This document shows positions 45,229 to 56,859 of a stretch of DNA of 64,000 nucleotides, piece by piece (the stretch's first letter is position 1; each line of letters begins with the position of its first letter). The translations under genes were made by a program, and so were the position numbers. The notes beneath the pieces are model-generated. The model searched no databases. It saw only the letters and a list, made by a program, of their open reading frames with translations, and was not told where the DNA came from. This DNA is from Anastrepha obliqua (Eukaryota > Arthropoda > Insecta > Diptera > Tephritidae), in contig NC_072892.1 in assembly GCF_027943255.1 (NCBI RefSeq), positions 23,893,792-23,957,791 on the forward strand, read 5' to 3'.

Positions 45229-45929
45229 GGGGGGATTCTACTGTAAAAATCAAATTTTCATGGATTTTGTTTTCATACTTGTATTAATTTAATTAGTAAA
45301 AAAAAGTTTAGGGTTACATAAACACAGGTCTTGAGTGTACAAAAAAAATTTTTAAATTTATTTTCATTTCAAAATGGCAGCTGTACAGCCGCTCCCCCGA
45401 AACGCCTTTTGAAATCTGCCCACACTGTCGCGCATTTAAAAAAAATCTGAAATCAAAAAACCCAAATTTTTTTTATTATATATCATTATTTTTAGTTGTT
45501 AAGCCTATTACTTGCAAAAAAAAAATTTTTTTGTAAAATTTTTGAAGTTGTTTAAAAAAACGACATTTTTTTGTTGTCATTTTGTTATTAAAAAAGGGGT
45601 TATAAATAATAAATTTTTCCCCACCATAGCTTTAAAAACTAGTAAATATTGTTAAAAATATACTATCAAAGTTTGAGCTTGATATGTTAATTTTTCACGG
45701 AGCTGTGATGTGGGCAATTTTGAAAACGTGGTTTCGAGAAAAACACGCATATGACCGTAAACCTCTCGAGCGCTCAGTTTATACCTGCTTTGCTAAAACT
45801 TTTATAACTTGAAAACTATTCAAGATTTCTTTTTAAGATTTTCATGGAACATTCTGGAGTTGTTTCTGAGTATGTTTCAACAAAAAGTAAAAAATCGATT
45901 TTTTTTAAGTTTTACAGTAGAGTCCCCCC
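45229..45929. mobile_element. 701-bp TTAA-flanked inverted-repeat element
   Basis: Left end GGGGGGATTCTACTGTAAAA, right end read inward GGGGGGACTCTACTGTAAAA (one difference in 20), flanked by TTAA on both sides (45225-45228, 45930-45933). No coding frame, so a non-autonomous element. TTAA target duplication fits piggyBac-type transposases; that assignment is inference. Confidence 0.85.
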
Positions 45930-46141
45930 TTAAGTGTGCAAGTGCCAGTGCGAATTAATTCGATCTTGTGTGAAGAGCAACAAAAAAACTAAATGAGATC
46001 GTCTGAAAAGTGAAAGAATTGAATAGTGAATATTCATATATCTAAAATATAACACCACTAAGTACAAAACATACATATCTTTTGAACTTGTCAGTGGATT
46101 ATCATTTTTTTTTTTTCAATTTAACCAGTTTTTTTTAGAAA

Positions 46142-46603
46142 ATGGGCCAAAAGTCGGATTTGACATCGGAACAAAAGCAACAAATTGCAGTTCTTTTGAA
46201 AGCTAAGAACCTGAGCTATGCAAACATAGCAAGAACCGTTGGAATATCCAAGGCGTCTTTGGTAAATGTTGCCAAAAAGTGGAAAAATACCAACAACGTT
46301 TTAGCGCTAATTTCAAAGAATAGCCAAAATTGTCGCGGAGAACGCATCATCTTAACCAGGCAGGATCGCAAAATCGTCCAAACAGTTCTATGGAACAGAA
46401 ACGTTTCAAGTCGGATGATTTTAAGAGAGGTTGAGGAATCTGTAGTAAATATTTCAGAAAGAACGTTACGACGACGCTTATACGAAAATGGACATTTTTG
46501 CAGACGACCAGCAAAAAAGCCAAAACTGACACCGTGTATGCGAAATCGGCGGAAACTTTGGGCGCAACTTCACAGAGACTTCGACGCGGAATATTGGAAG
46601 AAA
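46142..46603 (+). pseudogene. Tc1-like transposase exon 1
   Basis: 154 codons from M-G-Q-K-S-D-L-T to Y-W-K-K. Two helix-turn-helix regions: residues 8-50 (A-N-I-A-R-T-V-G-I-S-K-A-S-L) and 68-125 (S-E-R-T-L-R-R-R-L). The linker I-L-T-R-Q-D-R-K-I-V is typical. It ends at a GTAAGT donor at 46604. This exon is intact and binds terminal repeats in known family members. Confidence 0.85.
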
Positions 46604-46695
46604 GTAAGTTTAAAAAACATTTTTTCCTTTGTCAAATAGCAGTAAGAAGATGTGAATATTTACACTTTTTTGTGGTTTTGTTTTTCTTCTTACAG
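46604..46695 (+). other. Transposase intron
   Basis: 92-bp segment from GTAAGT to a pyrimidine tract and TTACAG. Reading through it meets a stop after V-S-L-K-N-I-F-S-F-V-K, while splicing joins W-K-K to I-I-F-S-N-E-C, the normal order in Tc1 transposases. Not proven by transcript. Confidence 0.75.
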
Positions 46696-47258
46696 ATCAT
46701 CTTCAGCAATGAATGCCGATTGGAAACAGCAAACTTTGTTCGCAGAAGAGTCGGAGAACGATATTTTGAAGATTGTGTGCTTCCAAAGGTCAAACATCCC
46801 CCCCAGTGTTATGGTTTGGGGCTGTATAGCCTCAGAGGGACCAGGCCCGCTACATTTTGTTGAGGGAACAATGCGCTCTGTCCAGTATGTGGACGTGCTG
46901 GAAAACGTTTTGATGCCATATTTAGAAACCCTGAAGTGTCGGAGAGACAAATACACCTTTATGCAAGATGGAGCTCCATGTCACACATCCATGATGAGCA
47001 TGAATTGCCTAAATGCAATGGAAATAATAGTGGCCTGGCAATTAACCGGACCTTAACCCCATCGAAAATTGTTGGGCATACCTCAAATCGGCAGTATACC
47101 AGCGGAATAATACCACAATACAACAGCTTAAGGAAAGCATCGAAGATGTGTGGTATAATGATCAAAATCTTAAGATGAAGATAACACAGTGCGTAGCCAG
47201 TATGCCTCAACGAATTGCGGCCGTCTTAACAGCACGGGGAGGAGCCACGAAATATTAG
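46696..47258 (+). pseudogene. Tc1-like transposase exon 2
   Basis: Starts I-I-F-S-N-E-C-R-L; the family has F-S-D-E, so the first catalytic Asp is Asn here. A frameshift in a C run near 46800 leads to V-M-V-W-G-C-I-A and M-Q-D-G-A-P-C-H-T (second Asp). A second shift near 47045 precedes L-N-P-I-E-N-C-W (catalytic Glu) and an intact end T-A-R-G-G-A-T-K-Y at 47258. Spacing is close to DD34E. Dead by at least three lesions. Confidence 0.85.
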
Positions 47259-47422
47259 TTTAAAATAAATATTTTTAATGCAAAAATGTCAAGAAGCTTT
47301 TAATAAAAACATATATGTAAACTTTTTTTAAATGCTTTAAAACCGTTTGCTTTTTATTTGCTCTCAAAACCATAAATATGTAATTTTTATCATCGGTCAT
47401 AATTCAATGGCCAGATACTGTA

Positions 47423-47515
47423 GAGTGAGGAGAGGGGACAGCCCTGGTGGTATCACAATGGACCTACAGCAGGCCTAAGTGTGTCAACTGACAACCACTA
47501 TACCTACCTACCTAA
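47423..47515 (+). repeat. I-clade LINE 3' tail
   Basis: GGTATCACAATGGACCTACA, AGGCCTAAGTG and a CTATACCTACCTACC-type end match the 3' UTR style of the I-clade LINEs here (compare 50667-50745). No coding part remains next to it, because the Tc1 element lies directly upstream. Confidence 0.6.
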
Positions 47516-47795
47516 GCGCTGGCTACTAAGGCCTTTGGCTCTCTGAATATTGCATTTCAACATTTAAAAGTGGTTTTAATTGACATTTTAATTAAATTGG
47601 CATAATTTTTATATATTTCTCGAGAGTCTTTGGTAGATTATCACATGCAATTTTCTTGCGTAAACTCCAGTACAACGGTTTCTACTCTATTTGTTGGCTT
47701 GGCTCAAATCTTATCTATCAAACAAATTGTTATTTTTTGAAATGGTAAATTGCAAACTTTTATAGCGTCCTCAAGTGTTCCGTAAGGTAGTAAGT
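47516..47795. other. AT-rich stretch, nothing recognised
   Basis: No assignable content. Confidence 0.35.
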
Positions 47796-47797
47796 AG

Positions 47798-48160
47798 TCA
47801 CTCTGCTCTACGCATATCATTTAAAGTTTTTTCGTAATTTTTTTTGTTTTCCTTGTTCACTCCTCTTGGGAGCATAGGGCCTCGATAAGACTCTTCCATC
47901 GTACACGGTTCTGTGCTGTTATTTTTGCACCGTCCCATGAGAGGTCGGCATCTGTTAGTTCGCGCAACATCGACCTTCTCCAAGTGTCTTTTGGTCGACC
48001 GCGACCTCTGCTCCCTTGCGGGTTCCAATCTAGTGCCATTCTCGTGATGCTATCTGGTGGTTTTCTCAATGTGTGACCTATCCATCGCCACTTTCTGCAC
48101 TTGATTTGTCTAAGGATGAGTTCCTCGTTCCTTTTTCGTAATACTACCTTCAAATATTCA
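47798..48160 (-). pseudogene. LINE C-terminus, RTE-like
   Basis: 98-codon minus frame (48153-47857): R-K-W-R-W-I-G-H-T-L-R-K, then R-G-R-G-R-P-K-D-T-W-R-R-S-M and R-V-R-W-K-S-L-I-E-A-L-C-S. This arrangement closes many endonuclease/reverse transcriptase LINEs. A short extra segment to 47798 is in another frame. The polymerase part is absent. Confidence 0.75.
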
Positions 48161-50135
48161 TCTCTTCTAACATTAATTACTAATTATAGTTGTTGTTATA
48201 CACTGAACTATATTCTTATTAAAAGTTAACTAAAAATGGCATTGGAATGAAAAATATGGCAAATAATTTGGAAAGATGAAGTGACTTGATTATGTGAGCA
48301 CAAGTGTATATGTTTTGACATATGCAATATATTCTTTTTGGAACAGTTGAATTTTTTCGACCATTTTCGTAGTGCTGCCTTTTAATGAGGTAACCTTTTT
48401 TCGCGAAAAGGAAACACTATGAGATAAAATATATGAACTGCGTACAATTAATGAAAATATATTTATTTATACCATAACTACTATCTCATTTGCCTATTAT
48501 TTTTTCATTTTTACCATAACTATAATACTATTTTGTTTACCTATTATTTTTGTCGATAAAACAACTTAAGCCAATATAAATACTTTTTTCTACCATGCAG
48601 TAGATTTCCTTCCTCTCTCGAATAAGAAAAGGTCAAAAAGCTTAAATAATAAAAGTTGAGTAAAACAACTTTTCTATAAAAAATCAGAATTTACTGACCT
48701 CACAGCAAAACTGCTTAAAGTCACACAAGTTGTTTTAACGAAATTCCACGGTTACAAATTTTTTTAAACTGAACGATGAAAGTTTTCGCACATTTATTTC
48801 GACGAGCTTGTGTAAACAGCTGAATCAAAATCAGCTGGACTATAGTCTCTGTCACCTTTTGTAGTGAGTAGAAAATTTTCAAAACTGTACGGAATACAAT
48901 ATTTTGAGAAAAGAACTCACACCTCCATGAATATGCCCTACCAAGTGGCAGAAAACGCTTATACTTCTTTAGTTTTTATTTCTTACTACTAAGTTCGCGT
49001 TTCACTTGAAATGGCTGTATAAACCCATACAAATTGCATTGCCATGAAATATGCATGAAATTTAGTGTGTATCTCACGGCAAGGTAGTATTTAATGCACA
49101 CCGTGCAAACACCGCTAAACATACACACAAGTAACATTTTTCCGCATCTATTTAACCTGCATTTGTCATTTAAGATCGAGCGAAAACTGACAGCTCGCTT
49201 ACGATTGGAGTGCCTGAGTCCAAATACTACGAAAATATGGCATTTTTAACCGAAACGTCTTCACAAAGAGTGTCAGTAAATCTTTTTTATATTTTTTTAT
49301 GTGACTATATTGTGTGTTAATTTATTTCAAAACACTTTTTCTACCAAAATTTGCCAATAGCTTCTGGGGCGATGCTCATAAATTTGAAGTTTATTCTCAT
49401 TTGACAATCAATGTTTCTAGCAACATTTTTCGCGGCAAGCCATATGCGGTGGAATTAGTACTAAACTTTAAACCACAACGTAGCTTTTAAGCATGTGCTT
49501 CTCACCTAGAGATATTTAGAATGGTGGCAGTAGTAAAAATGCGAATATTTTTGAGAAATATATCGATTTTCGGCATCTCTATTCAAACATCTCCACTGCG
49601 TGGCGAGCCCATTCTGATGAGCATACCTGTGCTGAGGCTGATTTTTTCTTTTTGCCTCAAACTCTTCTCAAATATATATTAAGCATTCGAGCAAAGTACA
49701 TAGTTGCCTATGAGCACACACACATATGTGTGTATATATACAAAAGCTGCAAGTGACCTAATTTGGTTGCCTCCGCAGATGCAACAAATACTCAAATAAT
49801 CAAATACTATGAGATGAGTGCGCACTTAGGCGGAGTTTTGTAGCAAATGGAGGAGTCAAGCAGGCGCTTTTTCACATTAAGTGCTTATCGAGTACCGCGC
49901 AAGGTGTAAGAGTGTTAATTTAGGTGATCAATATTGGTGGTGGCAACTTCAGTTATACGATAAAAAACCAGCTAGCATAAAATATGGCAAGTTTTTGAAT
50001 AAAGATGTGGATGGTACAAAAGGAAAAAATTATAAAATAGTTTAAAACTATTTTTAATATTGGAAAATAAAATTATAAAATTAATACTGCAAAGAGACAT
50101 TTAGTTTGGTATTGAAAATATGTAGAATAAGTTTT
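48161..50135. other. About 2 kb without a supportable gene
   Basis: AT-rich, no frame of 60 codons with homology. CACACATATGTGTG near 49720 is a short palindromic microsatellite. Likely host intergenic or intronic DNA. Confidence 0.4.
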
Positions 50136-50139
50136 ATAA

Positions 50140-50745
50140 ACTCGTATGTATGTACATTCCTCGAAAATGCATCGCAGATGAGCTGCCTTGCGCGGAAACT
50201 GATCAGTCAATTCTTCCTTGCATTTTTACATCCCTTTATTTTCAAGCACGCTATGCCTCAGGTCGGTTCTCATTACGCAAGCTACCACAAGTTGGACCAT
50301 GGAGTCGACTTTGCAGATAAATACACAGGTTTGGCCTAAAAGGAATTAGCACAGAACTAGGTCCCTCACTAATCTAGGCCGGCGTTCTATTATTAATATA
50401 CATACAAATAATGGGAACACCTGGAAAACATAAGGAGTTGTCCTCAATTGACTTCTGTCGCAACTGCAGGAACGCGGAGGTTGTGAGGAGCATTGAACAC
50501 TTTCTCTGTCACTACTCCACTCTTGTTAGTACAGCGACATCGCGGTCTAAACTCAGACTCATACTTAGAGTCGGCTGCCATCCAAAGTATTTTATCGTTT
50601 GTCCGAGAGACGAATTTGTTTCACTACATTGGGAATTAGAGAAGGGTCTTGAGTCCAAAATAGTGGTGACACAATGAGCCTACAGGCCTTAATGGGGTCC
50701 CAATATACCCATATGAAGAGAGGCGACTACTGTAACCTAACCTAA
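50140..50745 (+). mobile_element. I-clade LINE 3' end
   Basis: R-K-C-I-A-D-E-L-P-C-A near 50155 is the last RNase H block. Frame 50411-50677 has F-C-R-N-C-R-N-A-E...S-I-E-H-F-L-C-H (C-x2-C...H-x3-C/H). The stop at 50677 is followed by a 3' UTR ending TGTAACCTAACCTAA at about 50730-50745. Frameshifts between the two blocks. Confidence 0.75.
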
Positions 50746-50899
50746 TTTTTATATATGCCCATTCATTTTTCATTTAAAAAGTGCGCGTTACAAATATGTG
50801 TATCTCAATTTTTTTTTTCTGCAGGAATGTTGGTAAAACTGTCCTCTATAGTATCGCAGAGTTTGAGAGTGATCTATCAATTAGCCTGTTTCTGGCATC

Positions 50900-51990
50900 G
50901 AACAAAGATTTTGTCTTAAATTTTGTATTTTGAACGGAACTTCGTGTGCCGAATTATAGAAAATGTTGCAGAAAACTTTTCGCGAGTGTGCTTTAACAAA
51001 AACACGGGTGTACGAGTGGTAAAGGCTTTTGCAGAGGGCAGAGAAATCGTGGAAGATTTGCCTCGATCTGGTCTCCCATAAACGTCTTCAACAGATGAAA
51101 AAGTCGACGAAGTCAAGAAAATGGTGCTGGAAAACTATCATTTAAGTTTGAAGGAGGTAGTTCATGACCTTAGCGTGTCTCACGAATCAATTCGCAACAT
51201 TTTACATCATCAATAGGGCATGAGACGCGTGGCTGCTGGACTCGTTCCAAGAGAGTTGAAATTCTTTCAAAAAATCCATCGGAAGAAGGTGGCTGAAACC
51301 TGCTTAAGAAAGTGAATGCCGGCCCAACGTATAACCAGCGCATCGTAACAGGTGGGTTTTTGAGTTTGACATACAAACCAGTCAACAGGCGGCTGAATGG
51401 CGCTATGCACCTGAGCCGAAACTCAAGAAACTACGTCAAAGTCGGTCAAAGTCGATCTAAAGTGAAAGTCAGGCTACTCGTTTTCTTTGATTCTGGTCTG
51501 GATCAGGGTGTTGTGCACTCGGAGTTCGTTCCAACTGGTTCTACGGTAAATAACCAAAATATTATTTGGAAGTTATGCGACGTTTGAAAGAAAATATGCG
51601 TAGGAAACGGCCCGAATTCGTGTAAAGAAAACTCATGGACCTTGCGTCATGATAGTGCACCGTCTCACAAGGCTCATATTGTGAACACTTTTTTGACCAA
51701 AAACTCGACAAATATCATCGAACAACCACCGTATTTACCAGATTTAGCCCCCTGTGACTTTTTCCTTATCCCAAAACTTAAATTTCCACTTCGCAGACGC
51801 CGCTTTGAGTCGATAGAGGCCATTAAGGAGAATTCGCTGTGGGACCTGAAAAATATCTCCTCAAAGGCGTTTAAAAGGTGCTTTGATGACTGGACTAATC
51901 GTTGTCATATGTGTATTGCTTCGAATGGAGCCTATTTTGAAGACGACGAAATAAATGTTGATGATTAAACAAATATTTTGAGTTTTATTG
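50900..51990 (+). mobile_element. Mariner (irritans-like), degenerate
   Basis: N-terminal region 50930-51120 is badly shifted. 51121-51300 keeps the second helix-turn-helix (V-S-H/R-E-S-I-R-N). 51312-51587 has V-R-L-L-V-F-F-D-S-G-L-D-Q-G-V-V-H-S-E-F. Frame 51642-51968 carries R-H-D-S-A-P-S-H (the second catalytic D-N-A is D-S-A) and P-D-L-A-P-C-D-F-F, 34 residues apart. The first Asp region appears deleted. Terminal repeats were not identified. Confidence 0.75.
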
Positions 51991-52094
51991 AATGCACACT
52001 GAAACAGTAAATTGTTGACTCAAGTTGGAACATTTTTGAATTTAAACTTAAAATAAGTTATTAAATGGGTTGGTGAGCACTGAAGCACCCAGAT

Positions 52095-52625
52095 CACCAT
52101 GACACCCAGAGCACCGAGCAAGAATCTTTCCGAGTCCTTGAGAGAAATATACTCATGAGGATATATGGCCACAGTCTGAACGAAATTGGTGATTACATAA
52201 CACGAACCAACGAAGAGTAATTCCAGTTTTTGCATGACAAGGACATTGTCAAATTCATAAGAACGCAAAAGCTAAGGTAGATTGGTAATGTTCTAAGAAT
52301 GGAAAACACGCGCGCTCAAAACCTAATAATGCAGTACAAACTTGTTTTCATAGAAGTAAAGGTCGCCCGTGTAGTGACTAGTGGACCGCATAGAAGAAGA
52401 CTTACGAACGCTCGAAATATCTACTAAGAGACAGAGAGCCCTGGAAGAATATCGAAGAGAAGGGTAACACTTCTTAAGCCGCACAGACTGGATATAGTCT
52501 TGCTATAAATAGCAGTTAAACAAGTTGGTAACGAGGATGTGGCAACAAAATGGTGCGGAGGCGCTAGTTGGATTCTGGGAGAATCACCACCAAGGCTAAA
52601 ACTCACCGCTGGTTGTAGTGCTAAA
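52095..52625 (+). pseudogene. RTE-type LINE C-terminal region
   Basis: Broken plus-strand translation: L-R-E-N-I-L-M-R-I-Y-G (52140), D-I-V-K-F-I-R-T-Q-K-L-R-x-I-G-N-V-L-R-M (52242-52300), then R-A-Q-N-L-I, a R-R-R-L-T block and a GATGATGATGAT end at 52627. Same architecture as 29940-30590. Confidence 0.65.
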
Positions 52626-52639
52626 TGATGATGATGATG

Positions 52640-53185
52640 CTACAGTAAGTATTGATACTCAAAGCGGGAAACTAAAAACGAAATGATAATTCTAAAACAG
52701 CTCCACACCCCTTTTTGGTTTTACTGACAGCTATCAAAATTGTAACTCTGATATTTTTTACGTTTTTCGCAATTGAATTGAACATTTTATTGAAAAAGTC
52801 ATTTCAAACAGCAAAGTCCACAAAAATTAGTACGATTTGCGTCATGGAAAATGAATTTACATATGTAAATGTGTGTGCATACATATCTACGTAGGTGTAA
52901 ATATTCATATATATCATGATAAGTATTAATGCAGTGTTTGTGACTAGCTCTGCAACTATTTATTACGTACAAAAAGTTTTGACAGTACAAAAAAAAAAAA
53001 AAAAAAAAAAAAACAACAATTAAAAATTGCTATTCGTTAAACCAGTGCACGTGCGACACAACGCCTTCACAGCAACTTTGAAACGCTCAAGTGCAAAGCA
53101 ATGCGTTGGCCGAAATGATCAAGTTTTCTCACAAGATTAATACATATACACGCAGATTATACAGCAGCGTGCGCTGTAATATTAT
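52640..53185. other. AT-rich stretch with poly-A run
   Basis: Poly-A at 52989-53013. No coding content recognised. Confidence 0.4.
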
Positions 53186-53189
53186 ATAA

Positions 53190-53360
53190 CTTCTCGTAAT
53201 GAAACGAAACGACACAGGCATCGTCTTTCCAACGACAGTCGATTCTACGTTACCGGAACGACCCGGATTTACGTCCGGTCAAGGACTGTCATTTCAGCAG
53301 CATTCCACAAGCATGTATGGGAAATGCTTATGCTGATACAACAACAACAACGCAAGCAAC
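53190..53360 (-). repeat. Short interspersed repeat with TTG tail (SINE-like)
   Basis: The segment holding GACAGTCGATTCTACGTTAC, CGGAACGACCCGG, TTACGTCCGGTCAAGGACTG and CCACAAGCATGTATGGGAAA, followed by (ACA)n, is a phrase I recognise as repetitive in tephritid and other fly sequence. Orientation is set by the (TTG)n end on the minus strand. Family name unknown to me. Confidence 0.45.
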
Positions 53361-53619
53361 GTTAATTTTCTCTCAATGATGTTTAGTGGTGGGACCGCTA
53401 CTTTGCTGTTGATAACAGTCAAACGGCTTCGCGTTTGGAATATTTTCTAGGCGCCTTTATACGAGTACTAGCCGAAATGATTAGGAAGCATCTTTTTTTT
53501 GCCAAAATTCTGCCCTACGTAAGACAATATAGTGACATCTAAGATACTTACCAGCTCGGTTCACCGCACCTTCTATTCGAGATAAAAACCCTATTTCGTA
53601 GAATGAGAAATCCCACAGA

Positions 53620-53770
53620 TGGCGGCCCGGTAGCCTAGAGCTTTCGTGATTGACTACTATTCGGTTGTGCCCGAGTTCGAAACACCAGAATGATAGAAAA
53701 CATTTGTTTTAATAGCGATCGCCTCTCGGCAGGCAATAACAACAAACTGCAGGTACCTTCATTTGTGGGA
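53620..53770 (+). repeat. tRNA-derived SINE-like repeat
   Basis: GGTAGCCTAGAG resembles a polymerase III A box and CGAGTTCGAAACACC, about 35 bp later, a B box; next comes ATAGCGATCGCCTCTCGGCAGGC. This matches the head and body order of a tRNA-derived SINE. The 3' boundary is unclear. Confidence 0.5.
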
Positions 53771-55780
53771 AAATCATCAAGACGCACTTTACAAAGCAAG
53801 CGAGCCACTTGTTCCTAGACAGTCGTACCTATTGGTAGACAGACGCTGCTTACTTTTTAGTGGAGTCTTAAACCAAAAATCGTCGGAGTGGCGCCAATAA
53901 AGCTCCTTTTTTTCTACCATGATCTATGGCTTCAAACGGTTAGCGTCCTTCAGCTCGTGTCTAAGGAAAACCCGATGTTTGTTAGGTGAACCTATTCGGG
54001 CAAACAAATCGCAACATGTGTCATATTTTCGAGGACTAGAGCCTTCCTATATGCATTTTCAACCCAAACCTGTAGCTAACGAGGCCACATGGAGAAATGG
54101 ACTTTTGCCTGACCCAGTTCTTGAGTGGACATGGAAACTGTTTTATACAGATTCAACCACAACGACAATCTTTATTGCGATTAATGCGACGAAAAAGTTA
54201 TAGAATATTTTCACCGCGAATTCGTCACATGCCTTCGACATGCGACTTAGTGGCCGAGACTATGAAAGAGATGAGTCGTCCGTAAAGACTGAGACGCAGC
54301 AGCGGCGGCTAATCGCCTTCCCTCTCTGCGATGTAATACTTGACGGTAGTCCAGAAATGTGATGGAAATAAACAGGCTTAGCCTGGTTTCAGAAGACAAC
54401 TTGAGAGTAGCGCATGCCTATAAAAAAAACGCTATGTGATCACACAAAGACAAATGACAATAATAAAATTCAACTATTATAAATATATCAACAAGTGTGC
54501 AGCTACATTTTCATGGACGTCACTGTATTACCAAAATAATTATGTATGTGTGTGTATCTTTATTGTGTTCTTATTTTTACAACAAATCGAAATATAGAAC
54601 ACATTAGAAATATTTTTGTATTTGCCTTTAAAAATTATAAAAACGAAATGTAACAAATTTATTTGACGATGAGACTGCCTGAGGCTGCCGGTCAGAAAAG
54701 AACTGGGGGTGTTGAAGATCAAACAGAATGCCAGGTAGCCGTATAAGAGTCTCAACTATTTCATACATCTGTATATGTGTACATACACATACATAGATAT
54801 GTTGACAACCGGGCATAGCAATAACGGCACTGCAGTTGGCTGCTATGGCTAATAAATTTATTTGCTGCTGTATTTTTCAGTTCGTACGCTAGTGAGCTAC
54901 TTTGCAAAACCAAGGAAAAAAATAATTAAATATAAAAATTGTAATAAAATATGAAAAAATATTGTTAAAAATTTGTATTTTGAAGGCTAAGCAATGTAAA
55001 TGGACAATAAAAAACTGCAATAAGTTCAAATTTTCTGATTAAATGAGAAATAAATTAAATGAGCAACCTTGGCTTACATACACAAGCACAAGCGCCTATT
55101 TGTACTCCTACCAACATACATACATATATAGCAGTTGTTTTTGCAATGCGAAGGCAGTCACTTTGTGGAATATTTATTTAACTTTTATGCTTAAGTGTTT
55201 GCAGCTTTAACTTTTACCTATAAACTTATAAAATCCTGCAGGTAAAATCCGCAAAAATCGGGGTACTTGCCTGGCATTTTTTATTTAGTTACCTCTGCAT
55301 CGAATAAGTGAGCAGATACGAGATCAGCATCCATCGCTCGACTATTTAAATTCAAGCCTTGCATAATTTTCTGAAATTCCTGGCACGCATAAAAATATTG
55401 AAATAGTCTGCGTCAGATTTGCTACTCCCTCAACACCAAATATGATACTAACACCCAGGTTGTACGTGGCTTGACAACGTCAGCTATTACGCCAAAACTT
55501 TGAGATTATCAGTCACTTCATTCACTTTCTTAATTGTGAAGATTCACAGGATTTCTTGCCTAACAATGAACTTCGTACTCAAATTGTATTTATTTACAGT
55601 AACAACAACTTCTAGCTAGAATCAATTTTGACACTAGAAGCAGCCGCATTGCATTTATGGGCACAAGCAGAAATTGTTAAATGAAGCTGATGAGAATTTT
55701 TATCGCTTTATATTCTTCCAAATTACTTTACGCAAATCGCAACGAGTTCTTCTTTGAGCAATTAACAAATTAGGCGGTAT
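53771..55780. other. About 2 kb without a supportable gene
   Basis: Frames at 53919-54203 and 54097-54285 have no domain. 54540-54800 contains TGTGTG and ACATACAT runs. Nothing else assigned. Confidence 0.4.
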
Positions 55781-55784
55781 TCTC

Positions 55785-56170
55785 ATTGGATCTTTGACGA
55801 CCAAATTTTCATCCAATATTGAATGTGTGCTCGTACCACTAATATCCTAGGGCGTATTATTTCTGTCTATTTCGCAGTTTATCACATGACGATCTTGCAT
55901 TATCAATTGGCACAGCATTGATTGTTTCTGGCGCAACAATCCTTTTTGGACGTCCTTCACGAAATTCATCGTGGAAGAATCGGCGGCCAGCAGACGGGTA
56001 CCAGTTTTTCACTGTGGGTAAGTGTGGCACTTCAATCCCAAAACTCCAAGTAAGTTAATTAATGCACTCCTATCTCGATAATCCACGTCAAAAATCGTAA
56101 TAAATCACCGCACGAAAATTTGCACAAATTCATTCCGTCTTTTGGGCGAGATGCGTATTTTAACTCAATG
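55785..56170 (-). pseudogene. Mariner transposase N-terminal fragment
   Basis: Minus-strand translation around 56010-55900 gives V-K-N-W-Y, then F-R-E-G-R-P-K-R-I-V-A-P-E-T-I-N-A-V, the linker between the two helix-turn-helix domains of a DD34D mariner subfamily. It continues with remnants of D-R-H-V...R-E-I in shifted frames. The catalytic part is missing. Confidence 0.65.
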
Positions 56171-56204
56171 AAAAACAAGAAGAACGAATGAAGCTCGTAG
56201 GTTA

Positions 56205-56310
56205 GTTTAGGTTTATTTGACTGATCTGCATAAATCTCACATAGACCATAAGGGTCCGTAGTGTAAACAGTGTTGTTGGAGTCGTGTTAAACATAGTTCG
56301 TGATATATGA
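56205..56310 (-). repeat. I-clade LINE 3' UTR relic
   Basis: Read on the minus strand: CGGACCCTTATGGTCTATGT, GAGATTTATGCAGATCAGTC and then AAATAAACCTAAACTAACCT. The ACCTAA-type end resembles the other I-clade LINE ends here. Confidence 0.45.
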
Positions 56311-56855
56311 CTTGGGGAGATTTAATGAACAGTTTAAAATTTTGTCCGCAATATCCTTCAGAGATAAAAGTAAGTGAATAAAGTTCGTTGGTGTAATTTT
56401 ATGCAAAAAAATACCAAACTTTTTAACAAAAATTTAGAATTACAGCTCATTACACGTAGTGCTGCAAAGGAGCAAAATATAAAGTAAAACGCAACTCTCG
56501 AGAATGGTCCTTTTCCATGTTTAAGAACGTATTTCGCGAAATTGTTCACACAGCCAAGATTATTCATAACCCTTAAATTAGGAACTTAAAGGCACAATTT
56601 ATCTAAAATATCATATCACATTCAAATCAAACATTTTTAGACTTTAAACATTTTTTTTCTAAAAACGCTCTATATTGTCCTCCTTCATTTAGAGCTGCAT
56701 CTCTAAAATTTCGAATGCCAATAATTTCAGCTGCTAATGAAAAATGTAGGAAAAAAAACCTGAGAAGTAGTGTTTTTCAAAAATGATAAAAAAATCCTCA
56801 AAATTTTGAATTTTGTTTTTTCAAAAAATTTGTTTTTCCAAAAATTTTTGTTTTC
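56311..56855. other. AT-rich stretch, nothing recognised
   Basis: No assignable content. Confidence 0.35.
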
Positions 56856-56859
56856 AAAA

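Larger units (their letters stand above)
45023..47420 (+). mobile_element. Tc1-like transposon, with nested TTAA element
   Basis: Ends CAGTACTTGGCCATTGAATT and, inward from the right, CAGTATCTGGCCATTGAATT; TA at 45021-45022 and 47421-47422. A 701-bp TTAA element lies in its 5' non-coding part; without it the Tc1 is about 1.69 kb, a normal length. The transposase gene lies at 46142-47258 with an intron. It inserted into DNA that continues as an I-clade LINE tail on the right. Confidence 0.9.

Noticed and set aside
53919..54285. Frames of 94 and 62 codons next to the SINE-like repeat
   Set aside because: No recognised domain and different frames overlap; not called.
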